Origin: Doris montereyensis
Taxonomy: Eukaryota > Mollusca > Gastropoda > Nudibranchia > Dorididae
Assembly (NCBI GenBank): GCA_037039925.1
Contig: JAXRKP010000342.1
Coordinates: forward strand, 186,001 to 250,000
DNA: 64,000 nucleotides
Direction of reading: 5' to 3'
Notes under the pieces: generated by a model
Databases searched by the model: none
The model's input: the letters and a program-made list of their open reading frames with translations, nothing else
What the model was told of the DNA's origin: nothing
Made by a program: the position numbers and the translations under genes
Shown: positions 46,060 to 61,000 of the stretch, one piece after another
How the letters are laid out: every line of letters begins with the position of its first letter
How positions within the stretch are numbered: position 1 is the first letter of the stretch

Positions 46060-49000
46060 CTGGAAAAGAAAGGAAAACAAAAAGGGGGAAATATAAATTG
46101 AGAAAACATACAAAACATTGAAGCACAACGTGTAATATCTCATAATAAACAATTTATTTGTAAAAAAGCAATAACAATAACACCAATGCACTATTGACAG
46201 ACTGCCAGCTTTACAATCATGAGTCCTGGGTTCACATCCTGAGACTGAGAATGATGAATGGTTTAAATTGAGAAAAAAAAACTGGAAAAAAGTTTTCAAC
46301 CTTCTTGGGCTTGAACCCACGATCTTTGGGTTGACAGGCTGACACCTTGAAACTGGACTAGGGAGTCCCCATAAATCTGAAAAAGTTTTCCTCAGGAAGA
46401 TGCATAACAAACTTTCCCATTCAACCCAGATGCAAATGAGTACCAGCATCAGCTGGAGAGTAAAATGTGAGACACGACTTGATGGATCTTGTCCTAGAGT
46501 AGAGGCCATGTGTTAACTGTTATCTATCGAGTGTTGTTTTTACGCCATAGAAACTGGGATATGGTCCTGGTGCATATGCCGTAACAGCCTTAATAAAGTT
46601 AACTTTACTTTCCATAACGACAATGAGCTTACCAATACGATTTGTGGAGAAAATCCTGTTGTAGCTGAGTCCCATTTATTACTGAGTATTATAAAGGAGA
46701 GACCCACATACATCTATATATATATATATATGTATTATCCCGATTCAAGTGTCAACTTTGACAAAAGACAACGCAGTGCTGGTAGGCACACAGTCTGAGA
46801 CAACCTAAGCCGCTCCAGTCTCCTCATTGTCCATGTTAACCCCAACACAAGTTACATGATGCGCAAGTTTATATCACACACGCGAGCGTGCACTCATATA
46901 CAGTCAAGTCAGTCACACGCAGCTGCTAGCGCAATCGAGTATCATGGTAGGTACCACAAGCCAACTTTTCAAAATGCTAAGAGAGTAAATCCAGTGATAT
47001 ATTCAGACAGACATTGTAAATATAAGAACAACACACTTTATTTCAACACAATATAACTATAAATAACAAAGATATGAAGTTTTGAAGTTTTATTTGGACT
47101 TGTAATATTTTAAGTCCGTTTTCCGGAACAAATTCGGTCAATTTGAACTTAGAATAAAATAATAAAATACTGTAAAATGATTAACAGCATATGACTACAT
47201 ATATTACATCTATACAAGGAACAGTTATGGAACATACAAAGAAAATACATTCTAAATCTTATAGAATATGATGCCCTAAAAAAACTCAGAAACTTATTTT
47301 GAACTTAGAAAAAATAGCCCCAATTTCATTTAGCCAGAGCCCAAATACCAGTTTTCGCAAGATCATAACAAATATTTAAGATCAATGAAAAGGTCAAAAT
47401 TCATAGAATCCATTCAGAATGATGTATAGATAATGTCCATTTTTTAAAGCAATTTGTTTGGTACATTTTAATTTTATGATGTGATGAAATTGTCTCCAAG
47501 ACAAAATTGCCTATTCGGTAAAAAAAACCCAGATAATGTTTAAAAACGTTTAAAAAATTATCATAAATTGAGAATGAGCAAAGCTACAGTTGAATAATAT
47601 ATCATATTAGAGGGAATTTTAAGTTCATTCAACTAATGAGCAATTCTGTATTATAATTTTTTCAAGGAAGTCGCTATTGTTGGGTTTGTTTGATAAAGAA
47701 CCGCTCTCACCAAGAAAATAGTTATGGTTTTGAAATTATGCTCTGTTAAAAGTGAAAATAATGTGCTTTTTAACCATATCACTATCACTTTCGAGTTTTA
47801 CAAATTTGGGCAAGGGACTCTCCTAAGCTTTCAAACTTCTCAATCGATATTCGCACTGCCTTTCTCATTGCCTGCATCGTAGAGAGTGGCTTAAAATAAC
47901 GGCAGTTATCTCCGTGCATAGTATCGAAAAAAATTACGGATATCTTTATTCTTGGCCGAACGGGTAGCAATTTGAGACCAAGCACTTAAAAGAGGACGAT
48001 CTCGCTCATAGCTGCTCGAAGCAAAATTTGTCAAAAGGATACCCTTTTGACAGGATAATAAAAACATTCAAAAATAAAACACGCACCATTTTTACAAAGT
48101 TGAGCCTCGAAAACACGATGTTTTTGTGTGTGTAAGTTTTACTGGTATCGATAATAAAGTTTTTGAGTTTTAACGTCTTGAAAATCGGCGATTTTCATTA
48201 TTTCACGCCGTGGGCTTACCCGTTTCAATGGCCGGGGCCGGACAACTTGTGGTACCCAACATGGCATTGCCATAGTAAGTAAAGAAAATGACATTAAATA
48301 ATATTAAAACGCCATAGGAACAAAGACAAGACAAACACCAGAAATAGGCAGAAAAAATCTTGACTACCATAGGGATTGAACCCACGACCTCTATGTCAGC
48401 ACCTATCGCCTTGCCATGAAAAACGTGCTTCAACCAAACTAACTAAAGGATTAAATAGCATTTACTGATTATAGGCAAATGATATTCCACATAAAAATAA
48501 ATGTTTTGCTGTATTGTAACTAAAATCTTTCATCATATCTTTGTACATTCATCAATTTAAAGTTACACAAAAGATATTGCTACAAACGTCAGAATTAACT
48601 CATCGCTTTCAATGCACCTGATTGCATCCGCTAAAATCCAACATCGCGCTTTCTCATGCGCTCCAGATACGCTTAATCCAATTTCAAAGTACTTGTGTGT
48701 ATTGGAGCTCATTTACGTTAAAACTGCAAATGATAAGTTACTTCTGTTGCGTTTTCAGGAAGTCGAAAGTGTACATTAAAATGAAAGTACACATTTACTC
48801 AATCTAAATTGCTTTACTGGTTATCGAACCGTTAATTTTTTAAGACAGACGAAATTTCTTGACAAGTGCACACGTGAAAGGGCATTTTATTTTCTCAAAT
48901 TCTTGTAGAATGAAAATGTTTATCAATTGATGTAAATTCTAATAGTGAATCAGACTCTCAACATGAGTTTGAGAATGATAGCTGGCTAAATTTAAATCTA

Positions 49001-52000
49001 GATCAAAACGAAAATTCTACTTCTGAGAGTCACTATCTTCACCTGAACAATCAAGTCCTGAATGTTCCAACGAACTGGTCAAAAATAATATGGATGCATG
49101 TCATGTATGAAATGAAATAGAAATTATTCAAGCATCTAAAAGAATTTTTTTTTAATTAAGTTCTTTTAAATGGTGTATGTACAAGAATTATTTACTGACA
49201 CCATGTCGTTATATTGCAGGAGTTACTTCCCTGTGCTTAGTAGTTCAGGGTTAATGATCTCATTAAACCTTGAGAAGCAATGGGTTAAATCATTTTCGAG
49301 TTTACCTGTGATACCAGAGTGCTTCATGTCCGGGGAAAAGACTGAATAAGATCTTGTGCATACATCATTTCCTGTTGCAATGCATCCCCATCTCCTGAGG
49401 AGTTTGATACAATTTGAATTTGTTTTCCTCTCTGTGTTAGTTCAGACAGCAGAAACTGGCGGTAATGAAAGCCAGAATGATCTGATATATGCTTCCTGGT
49501 CCAGTCTTCTGTTGCCTTCAACTCTGACTGCAAAACCTATGAAATAAGAAGTAACTAAATTGACCTCATTGCATTGCATAATATTTGGGTAAATTATATT
49601 AATGATGATGTTAACACCTGGACTGGCGAGTTTTGGATCAAAAGGTTGATTTTCAGGTCTTTGCATATCGGGTAGAACGATCATTTATCTACAAGTTCAT
49701 GGCAGAAAAATGTCCATATGATGAGGTATATATATTTTTTTTTACAAAATATTTTGTAGGCGAGGGTAGGTAAAAACAATCAAAATTTTGACGTAAATTA
49801 CCTACACTGACTGAGAAGATGGCAGTAAAAACCTGTATATTCGACATCTGTTTTCACAACAGTGCACATCTGAACCTAGATTTATAATCCTCTTTTACAT
49901 TAGTAACAATGCCAGAGATGTAGAAAGAGTAAGGAGCTGCTACAACAAGGGAACCCGTCTGAAGCGTTCATTTTGTGTTATTTTCTTTTTTTTTTTACAC
50001 TGCATTTTTCTCAAAATGTAATTTTTCCACATTAAAATTCTATCTCTTAAGCCATTTACCAAACGATTTGTATTATATTTGGCACATATGTTCCTCTTGT
50101 TAATGTTAATAGCATGACGTTGGGTTTTTTTTATATACATTATTGTAAACTTTTTGAGAATTAAAATTTTCATGATTTTAAACATTCATAAAAAAAACTA
50201 TCCGGATTTTTAAAAACCGAGTCACTCTTTAGATATTAAATGGAAAAGATGATCTTAACAGGTTTTGAGTGATTTTATTCATAACTAAGGAAGGAGATAG
50301 ATTTTGAAAATTGAGTCAAAATCCAAGATGCAGGCCGCTTTATGGCAACCAAGGACGCCTACAAACTTTTCAATGATGTAGGATGACTGTATATTGACAG
50401 TTACTCTTGTACATACTAAAAGCAAAAACCTAAACTCAAAAGCAACAAAAAAACCAACTTCAGATGCCCTTTAGTATTAGGGTAATTTACGTCAAAATTT
50501 CAATTGTTTTTACCTACCCTCGTCTACAAAATATTTTGTAAAAAAATAAATATACGTCATATGGACATTTTTCTGCCATGAACTTGTAGATAAATTATCG
50601 TTCTACCCGAATAAGCAAAGAACAGAAATTCAACCTTTTAGTCCAAAACTTGCCAGTCCAGGTGCCCCCCCCCCCCCCCCCCCCCAAGGTCCTATAAAAG
50701 GCATTTGTTGGGAAGTCAAATGAAAGATTTTATTGATTTATCAAGTTGCTTCCTTCCTTCTCTACTGAGCAATACAATTATATATATATATACTGAAATA
50801 AAGAAAGAAAAAAGACAGAAGAAAAGTAAAATAAAATAAACTTACATGTAGGAACAATTTAGACAATGACGAATTATCCAAATCCTGTGTGACCAGGCGT
50901 GATAGTTGCATGGTAACGTTGGCAGCACTCTGCTCACGCGAAGCTCACGTTGGGTATGGGATACTAACATGCGACTAGCTTCCAAAGTAAATGCACCAAT
51001 CAATGGAGTATCTACATTGATGAGCAGCTCACATCCACATCAATGGCTTCTACATTTAGTGACGAGTCCTCGTTACCAGTGGAAGCCGCTCCGCCCTGAA
51101 CAAGAAGCATTGCTCCCCTGAGCTTGATGAAAGACAGTAGTCTAGTAACTGTTGAAATAGCCATCGCCTGGGCATACACACATCAGCAATAATGAAAATG
51201 AGAAAAATGTAATAAAAGGACATCTTACCCGATATATACCCCTCCAATGATATAACAGACAATTTAAATCAAAATTAAGAAACTCTTTTATTTGCTTGTG
51301 AAATAAACAATTTTTCAAGACTAAATTATGTAAGGAATCAAACAACAAAAATTTTAATCCAAAATTAAGACACGTTTTTTCCTTTAAATTGAGCTCTATA
51401 TTATGAGCTTGATGTTTTCTTTCAACCTCTTTCATGTGTGATTTAACACAGGCCTATTCTCTGTAACCCATATAAAAACAAGGTTATGTGAGCCCAATTT
51501 CTCTTTCACATTCTACTGTTTTCTCTATTTATCTCTAAATACTCTTATTCAAGACTAAAAGAACAAAACAGGATATTTTTTTCAATATACACAGTTTTTT
51601 CCAATTCATTATAAACAATCTTGACTTTTCATGATCAAAAATGAACTCCATGCTAAAATGTACAATGTAGATTACCTGTGTATAAATGTCTCTGGGCTTT
51701 TTGGATGTTTTGAGAACAAGAGTACCGAATGACAGATCTTCGCTAATTGTAAGGGGAATTTTTTTCTATCATTCTTTTCTGAAATTCAAACAAACAAAAT
51801 AAATGTAAAACAATAACATGTTAAAAAAGAGCAAATTATTATAAACCATTAACATCAAAGAATTATTGGGTTTTTATTCTCTGTGATGAGCTGTCACTAT
51901 TTTTCTTCAGAAAAGGTACACCACATTAATCCCATTGCAATTTACTTAGTGTGTGAGAGTGATACAATCTTAAGAAGCAGTTCGTTAATTTGTTTCGTTG

Positions 52001-55000
52001 AAATTCACCCCGTTCACCAGGTGATGAGGTGATCTCTGGATGAATTCAGAGGAAATAGCAAGACGAAAGATATGAAAAAGAATGAAAGGAAAGAAGGAAG
52101 ACCTACGGTACTAATAACATCAACCAACCATCCATCCTAAGAGGCAGCATACTGGCAATTTGAATAAAGTGATGGCCCAAAAAACCCACATGTTGGTTAT
52201 TTATAGTTCAAGTGGATGAACTATAAAAGCCTCATTTATCGGCAATATAGAAGAACAGCAAGACAAATTTAAATTAAATTATGTAAAAGTAGCAATGGAC
52301 ACTGACAGAATATACAATAGTGTCAAATGAGACAGAGACAGACAGACAAACAGAAGGAGAAGGTTGGAGAGAGAGACAAACAGACATACAGAAAGACAGA
52401 GAACAAGACAGGAAGAGAGAGGGGGAAGAGGAGAGGAGAGAGAAAAATATAGGAGTGGGGGGAGAGAACAACCGAGAAAGTCTGGACTCTTTCACTCATT
52501 TTAATAATTCATTGTATCTATCTTTTTAGTTTAATGTATTATTTACAATGTATCTTTTCGGTTTCGTGATCATGTTATACTCTTTGTATGTTTTAAGATT
52601 GTTGTATCATTTGAATCTTTTTGAGTGGACTCTTAAACCCTTTTATTTTAGGATAATCATATGATACATTTTGACTCTTTTAAAAATCATGTTCTATGAC
52701 CATTATATTCTATTTATGTTGTATTGTATGCTATTGTGAGGCGTTTTGAACTCTCTTGAGAAAAAGCGCCATATAAGTATATATATTGTATTATTATTAT
52801 TATTCATCATGACACCTAGCAGATGACCTTTTCTTTCTGCACAGAGCCTGGAGTATTATTATCATTTTACAGTCATATTCCAATGTTATTCATGTTGATT
52901 ATATAATGAAAAGTGTTTGGCAGAAACTTGAAACTAAGAACCATACTTTGCAAGTAACATTATCATTCATAATATGAGACTGAAAGGTCTCTGTTTTTAT
53001 AAAGAGTGACAGTGCACTTAAATGTATCTATTACACAAAGTAAATCCCTTATCAGATTGTGACGAAGACAAGCATTAACCCAAAGCATGCTTGTTAAGAG
53101 AAAGCCACTGAATTATTAGTAATATTTACATATAAATGTACATGACATGAAAGTACATAAACTTGATACTAAGCACACAGTGAGCCCCATCTATAGAAGC
53201 ACTATCTCATTACTTTGGTATCCAGTCTCAGTCCTCTGTGCTGTGGTGAGGAAGGAAATGTAATGAAGTATAGTGGTCCCTGAGTAAAACTGTAAACTCA
53301 GGAACCACTGCACCCACAACCTCCATATTTCGCATGTAGATTTCAAATAGCCTGCTTTAGGTCTTAGCGAATTAACTCTTGGGTCTAATCAGTGTTTTAA
53401 TTAATCAAAAAAAGATTGTTTCGCCTGCGATCAATGAAACTTTTTATTGTTATTGTTACTCATTCCTTAATTTCCCGTCATTAGATCTGCAATGAAAAGC
53501 CCGCCTAACCTAAGTATCGAATCATCCTGCACCCGATAAACTCTTGTGTAGTTCATCGTTGACAAAGAAAAAGAATGTGGTAAAAGAGTAATCATAATCA
53601 TCATTGTCTAAGGGCATGCTTGTAAGTAATAAATACCAGTATTAAAAAAAGATCTAGTGGCGAACACCAATCACCAGCAGCTGACCATTCACATCAACAA
53701 TTGGCTTCTAACATTTCCATACAATTGGAATAAAATGATAATGAAGTATGGCTAATCATGCCCCTATTCCCCTGTCTTGTACTATACAGTGTTCATTCCA
53801 ATCAGAGTCAACTACTGCGCATTTTAGGCCCACACTTTTTATCTTTTTTATTTTTCACCTATCCTTTACAACAAAAGTGTAAAAAGAAAAAACCCCAACA
53901 AATGCATACATGTAATTACAGTCATCGGATTAGATTGCATGTACTAAAATTAGCTTTAAATACTTACAGCAAGTAACAGCATCCAGGACTACCATACAAT
54001 TCCATATGTAGTTTTAAAATAGCTTGCTTTAGGTTATTATGGCGTTAACGTTTGGACTGAGACGGTATTTGAATTTATTGAAAAAAGACTTCGCCTGCCA
54101 TTTGAGTTTGAGAATATTTTTGTTATTAATTCATCGGATTCAAGTCAATATAACTTAAAAAAAACCTGCATAACCTGAGTATCCAGTACATTCTAATATT
54201 TGTATCAAATATCACCCATATTCAGTATATGGTTTGTGAGATAAGTGCAGTCAAAGTTCAAGATACCCAGTTTTATTATAAAGAAAAAATTATAATCCAC
54301 CGCCTCCGAGCATGCTTGTAACAAATGCTGCTCAAATTCAAGCCTGACCATCACAATTGAGGATTATTGCAGATCTCAATACAATGTAAAATATCATTAA
54401 TATCAAGAACTTTCAAGGACATTTTTTGCAAGCTTAGGACCCTCAGACTTTTTGTGTTTGCAAATAATTCACATAACTTTTCTTTTGAGTGTATTGTCAA
54501 TGCTTATTATCAATAATTGAAAAGATTGTTCAGTTACGGTACCTATTGTCATGTCCATCATTGCAGAGGAAAATGTTGATTTGACTCACTATGGTTTTTG
54601 ATGACATGAGAAAACTGATTTTAAAATCAACCTCCACCCTAAGAAATTATCAAAATTAGAATGATTACAGAATTCAACTCTACAAAAACCAATGTATTTA
54701 GCTTAGTTTCATAATTTGTTCTACCACTGATTGACTTTTCACACTTTTAGTCAAAAATTCAGGTATGTTGTTATCAAACTGTCACAATATGTGTGTGGAT
54801 CTGACAAACCCGTTGTATGGTGAAAATTTTCAAAATGTGTCTTTTTGCATCTGATAGCCCAATGTGCCCATAGCATTTTAAACTTTATGTAGTGAAGATT
54901 GGTCCAATTTTTATAAAGTTAAGAATTTATTTGTAAGAAAAATTTCCAGAATGCAGGAAACCTGTTTATGAGAAAAATCAACTAGGGCCTACGCGCTAAA

Positions 55001-58000
55001 AAAATACCTGTTAAACACATATGTAGGCACTTTCAAAACAACATATTTTAACCAAAATTCAATAAACTCAATATTCATAAAAATTGACCTCACATTTTCC
55101 ATGTGCTCGACCTCCTTTCACAGTACAACATGTTTTTATCAGATATACACACATAAGTTCATACCTGATGTTCAGGCAGTGTAATTATCAGGGTTGAACA
55201 GCAAAACAGCACGACAAAGTTGGCAAATTTCAACAGGATCTGAAAAATGTTATAAAATATGAAAAATATGATTAAAATACTAATCTCTTCATAGTATGAG
55301 AATCCAACATAAGAGTGACAATATCATAGCCTAAACACACGCACACATACTTACTTAGTCTACAGAAAAGTAATGAGGTTTGGAAGGTTTTTTTCTAGAA
55401 CTTGAACTCTGCCAATTGTAAATTGTAAATCTTCCTCTGTTCTACTTTAAATCACCTACCCCTCTCCCCCACAGTCTCTCTCTTTCTTTCTCAGATCTCA
55501 GGATCAAAAACTTAAAATTAGATCTAAATCTAGAGTTTTTAATTGACTGCAACGTAAGGCATCTACCCACCCCCTCCCCTTGTAAAAATCTCCATTAGAT
55601 TGGCAACCACCCCACCCCCTCTTTCTTTTCTTCTTCAATAAAACCGGAATCTAGGTCTTGATCTAAATCTAATCTAGTATAGTACATGATTGCCTTCTTC
55701 CCGGTTCTACCCTTTTCCACCCATGTCTACACTGTAGTGGAAGACACATTCGTTATTTCTCTTTCTCTCCCGATACCGTATGTCAGTCGCCTCTTGTTTT
55801 GCCATCATATTTTTTCACATTGACTTTCTTCACCCTGTCCCCTTCCCCACCTCTATTCTGCTATCAGGTCGTGCGTGCATGATATCCCTTCGATCATCCA
55901 ACCTCCTCTATTCTTACTAAATACTCGATATGCCTTTCGGCCATCCGTAAACTCCTGACTCTCCATAGATACTCTCTCTGGTCGCATTAAACACACACAA
56001 ACATTCTGTCTACCCCTCTTACGCACACACGTGCACGATTGGACTTAAAATATGCACATTGCCTTCTGTCTCTCTCTCTTTGATACGAACCATACAACAA
56101 CATGCACCATCAGCTTTTTAACACACTTGACATTCTTAATCTCTCCAGAGCAAGAGTATAGATGCTGTAAAACTAAAGAAAGTATTGAAAACTTTGTGTC
56201 AAAATCCCATACTAATTCCCCCGGGAAACTTTACAATTTTAAAGAAGGTATCGGAATCGTTGAGTTTCAATATGAAAGAATCGCCAGATAGCAAAGCATT
56301 AATGACCGGAAAAGGATGACAAAATGTCGATTCCTCGTCCAAAAATTATTCGTACTTTCCTATTTCGTGGTGGCGATAACTGTTCATGTCTACTTCAATT
56401 TCCCTGATTTTCTCTCATGTTCGTCCTCAATATATCATTTCCCCTGGTATTTTCTCGACTGGGAAACATTTTTTTCTTTTTCAAGGATTTCCCTGATGCA
56501 TGGGAACCCTGTTTACGCCAATTTCTGACCATTTCCGACCTGAGTATGAAAAATCTGACATTTCCAACCTTGCTGGACACCCTGCTACAGTGGAACACGT
56601 TTAAACTGAAAGTGACGGGACCGGTCAATGTATTTCGGTTTTAGAGGTCTTTTCGGTTTAGCGCTAGTTCCTCGGAAATGATGTTCAGTAAAGGGAAGCA
56701 ATAATGTATAAAAACATTTCTAGAGTTATCTCCCTTTGACGTCATGCACAAGGCGTGGCCTGCCGTGGACTCTATGATGCACGTTTGTCTTCATTTATGT
56801 TTCGTTGGGGTTTTTTTGTTTTTTTTTCTCGGCATATCTCACTTTTATCAACTGTTGCTTAAACTGCAGGACTTTCTTTTCGACATGATTTTCGTAATTA
56901 TGGATGGAATTTATAGTCACAGGTTGTAGTCGTACCGAAGAGCAAAGCAAGAAACATCCGCGTGGCTGAAGATTCGATTGTGGAAAGGAAGAAATTACAA
57001 TCGTCAACACGCACGGTGTACACTCGCATACACACCGCTACACATTCGTGATGGAATGCCATCGCATGTGGCCGTAATCAGTGACAGTGCAGTGAACCAG
57101 CCTATGACGATCACTGATCGGTGCCACGCAGATAATTTGCCTCTCGCACTCTCGCGCACTATGCAGCAGCCATTGACCGTAGCATCACGCCACCCATCTC
57201 CCCCCCCCACACTTCTCTCTCTTGCGTGTGATTGTACACCTGTATAGTGTATAGCCTAGTAATTGTAGCCTTCTTGGATGTCTTGAACTAGCACGGCAAA
57301 GATGTAGGTTGACTTTTTGGACCACAACTCAGTGACTTTTTATTTCGGTTTATCGCTATTTATTTAACAAAGACAAAGAGAAGAAAAGATCGGGGATTCC
57401 AAATCCTTTCGGTTTATCAATCTTTTTGGTTTAACCGTTTCGGTTTAAACGTGTTCCACTGTATTATATAAAAGCAAAGAAAAATCATTAAACTTAATAT
57501 GCATTTCCTGAAAAGGATTTTATTTCTTGTCTTACATGAGTTGCCTTTTACAATTTCCTTTTCTCTATTTATTCTACCTACACTTTCATTAACTCATAGA
57601 CTACCCAAGGTCCAACACAAGACTATGGCGTGGGTACGGTACCGAAAAAAGTAGGGTTGTTTTTTAAAAATTATAACTTTTTATTTGTTATTATTTTCTC
57701 TTCTTTATAAAGAGACCACACTTTATATTGGCACAAAAAAATTGGCTTTGTGTCATTAATTTGTCAGTAGGGATGAGTGAAAGGGTGAAATTCAGAAGCT
57801 AAAATCTTTTTGGCGTGGAGACACCATTCCCATAATACACTACTTCCATCAATAAATAGATGAAAACAATGAGTCTGTAAACTGATCAAAAACAGTGCGG
57901 TCTATGCTGTTTCTGCCTTGAAGTACTAGTGGTAGTTGTTTTGTAAGTTTGCTAAGAAACCGGGGGTAAGTCAAGGTTTGTACTGGCAGCAGTTAAAAAA

Positions 58001-61000
58001 TCAACTGCTCACGCTAGAGAGCTTGTTCCGATAGGCCTAGAAGATGCTCAATACCGCAATTGTGTATACGCAAGCTTTCTATAGTTATAGCCCGGCAACA
58101 TTATGATCGCACATGTGCGACAATTATACTATGGCGTATGTGTAGCGTGATCGCATCTGCGCGACAACGATAGTCTATGAGTTTATTATCAGTATGTATA
58201 ATGTGATTTTGATTGAAACCTTGAGAGGATAATTAGGCTCTATAAGAATTTATCATTATCATAATTTCTACCCTTAGAAAACTAAAGTCAGAATTTGTGT
58301 TTACACCATCGAAAAAATGTACATAAATACCAACCATACCTATAAACTTCTCCTCAGGTAAACGTCGCGCCATCCTATCAAACGATTAGCTGTGTATTTG
58401 AGGAGAATTTTTGCGGCCCATGCCTCAACACCTAATTTATGTTCTTGAAGTATAAATGGTGATCTGTTATGTTTCGGTTCCACCACACTGATAACATCAA
58501 ATTCATCTCTGCAATGAAAAGTTGTAATAATAAACATCACTGAGGAACATGAGAAAGACAGGATTTGAAAAATGTGACTATAATGTTGCAAAAGTAACTT
58601 ATAAATACATCCATTAACATACACCTGAACAGGGCAAAAGTATATTATAATAGAATCTGCAGTTTGCAAGAAATAATTTGACAGATAGCATATAAGTGAG
58701 CTATTTGTCAAAAACCTTCAAAAACATGTTGTAGAAATACGGTAAAGTAGTATGATGAATGGAAACCACATCTTATGATAAAAAGAAAGTGATGTTGGGG
58801 GGGGGGGGGGGGGCATGTACGGGGGAAAAAGAACCACTGTCGGCAAAAGCGCTTTTTTTTTCGGTTAGGGTTTTGTTGCTGGTGCCTTTCTTTCTTTTCC
58901 TCTCTCTCTCTATTGGCAAATATCTGCCTCTATACGTATCGCTTCCTCACTTGTGATATAAGTCGTGAAGTTTACCGTACCAGTTGCAGCAGAATGGCAC
59001 ACACAATAAACCCATAACACATAATAAGGATAGTAGAAAAGGCGTACAATCATAGAATTTTACAAAAAACGGGACCAAAGCATCTCTTTTCATCCATCCA
59101 CACAATCCGGAATGCGCGAGTTATCTGATAAACGGTAAGACACCGGCCGTGGACTCCACGCTCGAGGTGTCGGGAAACACAAACACAGATTTCACATCTT
59201 ATTGAAAACTAGGGAAAAGTCAGGGAACTCTCCAAACCAGATGCAGTTCCGCATAACATTTCGTCACTGCCATCAGACCTAGAATTTTCACAGTTATGCC
59301 CCTTGATTGAAAAACATGACTTTTAAAAAGCTAATTTATTCGCCTCACAGTCCTTTGCTATCTCTTAACTCACTCACTACTATGACAACACATGTGTTGG
59401 CCTCAAGCGATAAACCGCTCGCTCCCGAGACTATTACTATTTTTTCTCTATATGAACAGACGCATAGTCGGCCTTGGTATTTTACACATGGGAAGGCACT
59501 TTATTTCTCAGTGCAGGAGAGTCTTCCTTGATCCAGGAGTAGATCTTCTGACAACAAGTTACGCAGTTACTAACAACGTATTTTCAGTCAGCCATAGCTT
59601 CTTATAGTCCACCGAGAAGAAACATTTTTGAAGTTTTAGATACTTTTACGTAAACTGGATCACGCACCGATGATTCTGATCTGGATGATAGTGATTCTGA
59701 CTCTACTTTCTTCATGAGAAATGATGATCTTATGTGTGACTCAGACGATGAGACGGCACCCAGTGGCAGAAGACGTCGCATGCTTCAACTACTGGTACCG
59801 GTAGATCTACCATACATCTAGACCTACCGCATCTATGTTAAGATCATCCAATTCTAGAATCCAGTCACTAAATCTAAATACTCCCACTTCAACCAGACCC
59901 ATACACCCAGTGACATCAATGACAGTGACAAGTACTGACGCTGACACTCAAAATCAATGGTTGTATGGACACTTATGGACATTTTGTGTGAAAGGATGGG
60001 GGAAATTTGATTTTTTTAAAAGTTTGTGTGGGTAAAATATGTACCTTTTTTGAATTTTCATAAAAAATAAACCATAAGAGATAAATCAAAATTTCTTTTT
60101 GTATTACAAAGTTCTTGTAAAAGGCTTTATTTTGCTGTAGTTTCATGCATGTAATATGTATGGTCAGGTCTGTGCGATTTTTTTTAAATTTGTCTAAAAT
60201 AGACGGTAGCGAGTGGCTTGGTCTTGGCCCAGGGGCCGGTAGTGAGTGAGTTAAAGTCATATATCTGGAATCCTCAGATTCTAAGCTTTAGCATGGTATA
60301 TAACACTTGTAAGAAATATAACATGTAAATTTTGACAAAAAGAAGGAAATGGGGATGGACCATTTTGTGAAATCTGCCATTTAAGCGATTGCAGAATGGA
60401 GGAGCAACTTCTAGGCTTTTTTATTCTATTTCCGTTTCCTACCGGAATGAGCTCTCTAGCGTGAACGGATGATTTTTTTTTATTGCTGGCAGTACAAACC
60501 TTGGACTAAAACTGTTTTCTTTGCCAACGTACAAAACAACTACTACCACTCGTACTACAACTAGATCTACAAGGCAGAAGCAGCATAGACCTCACTGTTT
60601 TCGATCAGTTTACCGGCTCATTGTTTTCATCTATTTATTGATGAAAGTAGTAAATTTGTGTGAATGGTGCCGATTTTGTTTTGTGCCAATAAATAGTTTG
60701 GTCTCTTATGAACACTGTGTTTAAGAAAAGAAGAGAAAATAATAAAAAATAAAAAAGTTATGACATTTTTAAACAACCCTACTTTTTTGGGTACCCACAC
60801 GATAATCTTGTGTCGGACCTTGGGTAGCCAATGAGTTAAATATCTAGGAAGCACATGTACAGAAGATGCACCCACAGATAGAGAGATAGAAATTAGACAC
60901 AAAAAATAAACTGTCTCACTCAGTATCCTATAAAACAGTGCTGAAACCGCTTTCTTTCTTTCCTCCTCTCCTGTTGACTTTTCCCTCAACAAAAATTTGT

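Larger units (their letters stand above)
51779..55164. other. PTAR1 intron 3
   Basis: Holds a W repeat (52018-52115), a GACAGACA/GAGAGA purine tract (52330-52465) and a diverged direct repeat (53325-53530 and 53985-54195). Otherwise AT-rich without a gene. Confidence 0.5.

Noticed and set aside
46300..46375. Functional tRNA gene
   Set aside because: The A and B boxes are recognisable but the arms do not pair well, and related heads elsewhere run into SINE bodies.
56052..57247. Open frames at 56052-57247 as host genes
   Set aside because: No recognisable motifs or splice support, and most lie within the non-coding MITE R (56588-57461).
58340..58711. Single 123-codon open frame as an independent gene
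   Set aside because: Only the part from 58508 to 58340 matches PTAR1. The upstream part is intron before a clear acceptor, and the in-frame stop at the donor comes from a one-base shift.
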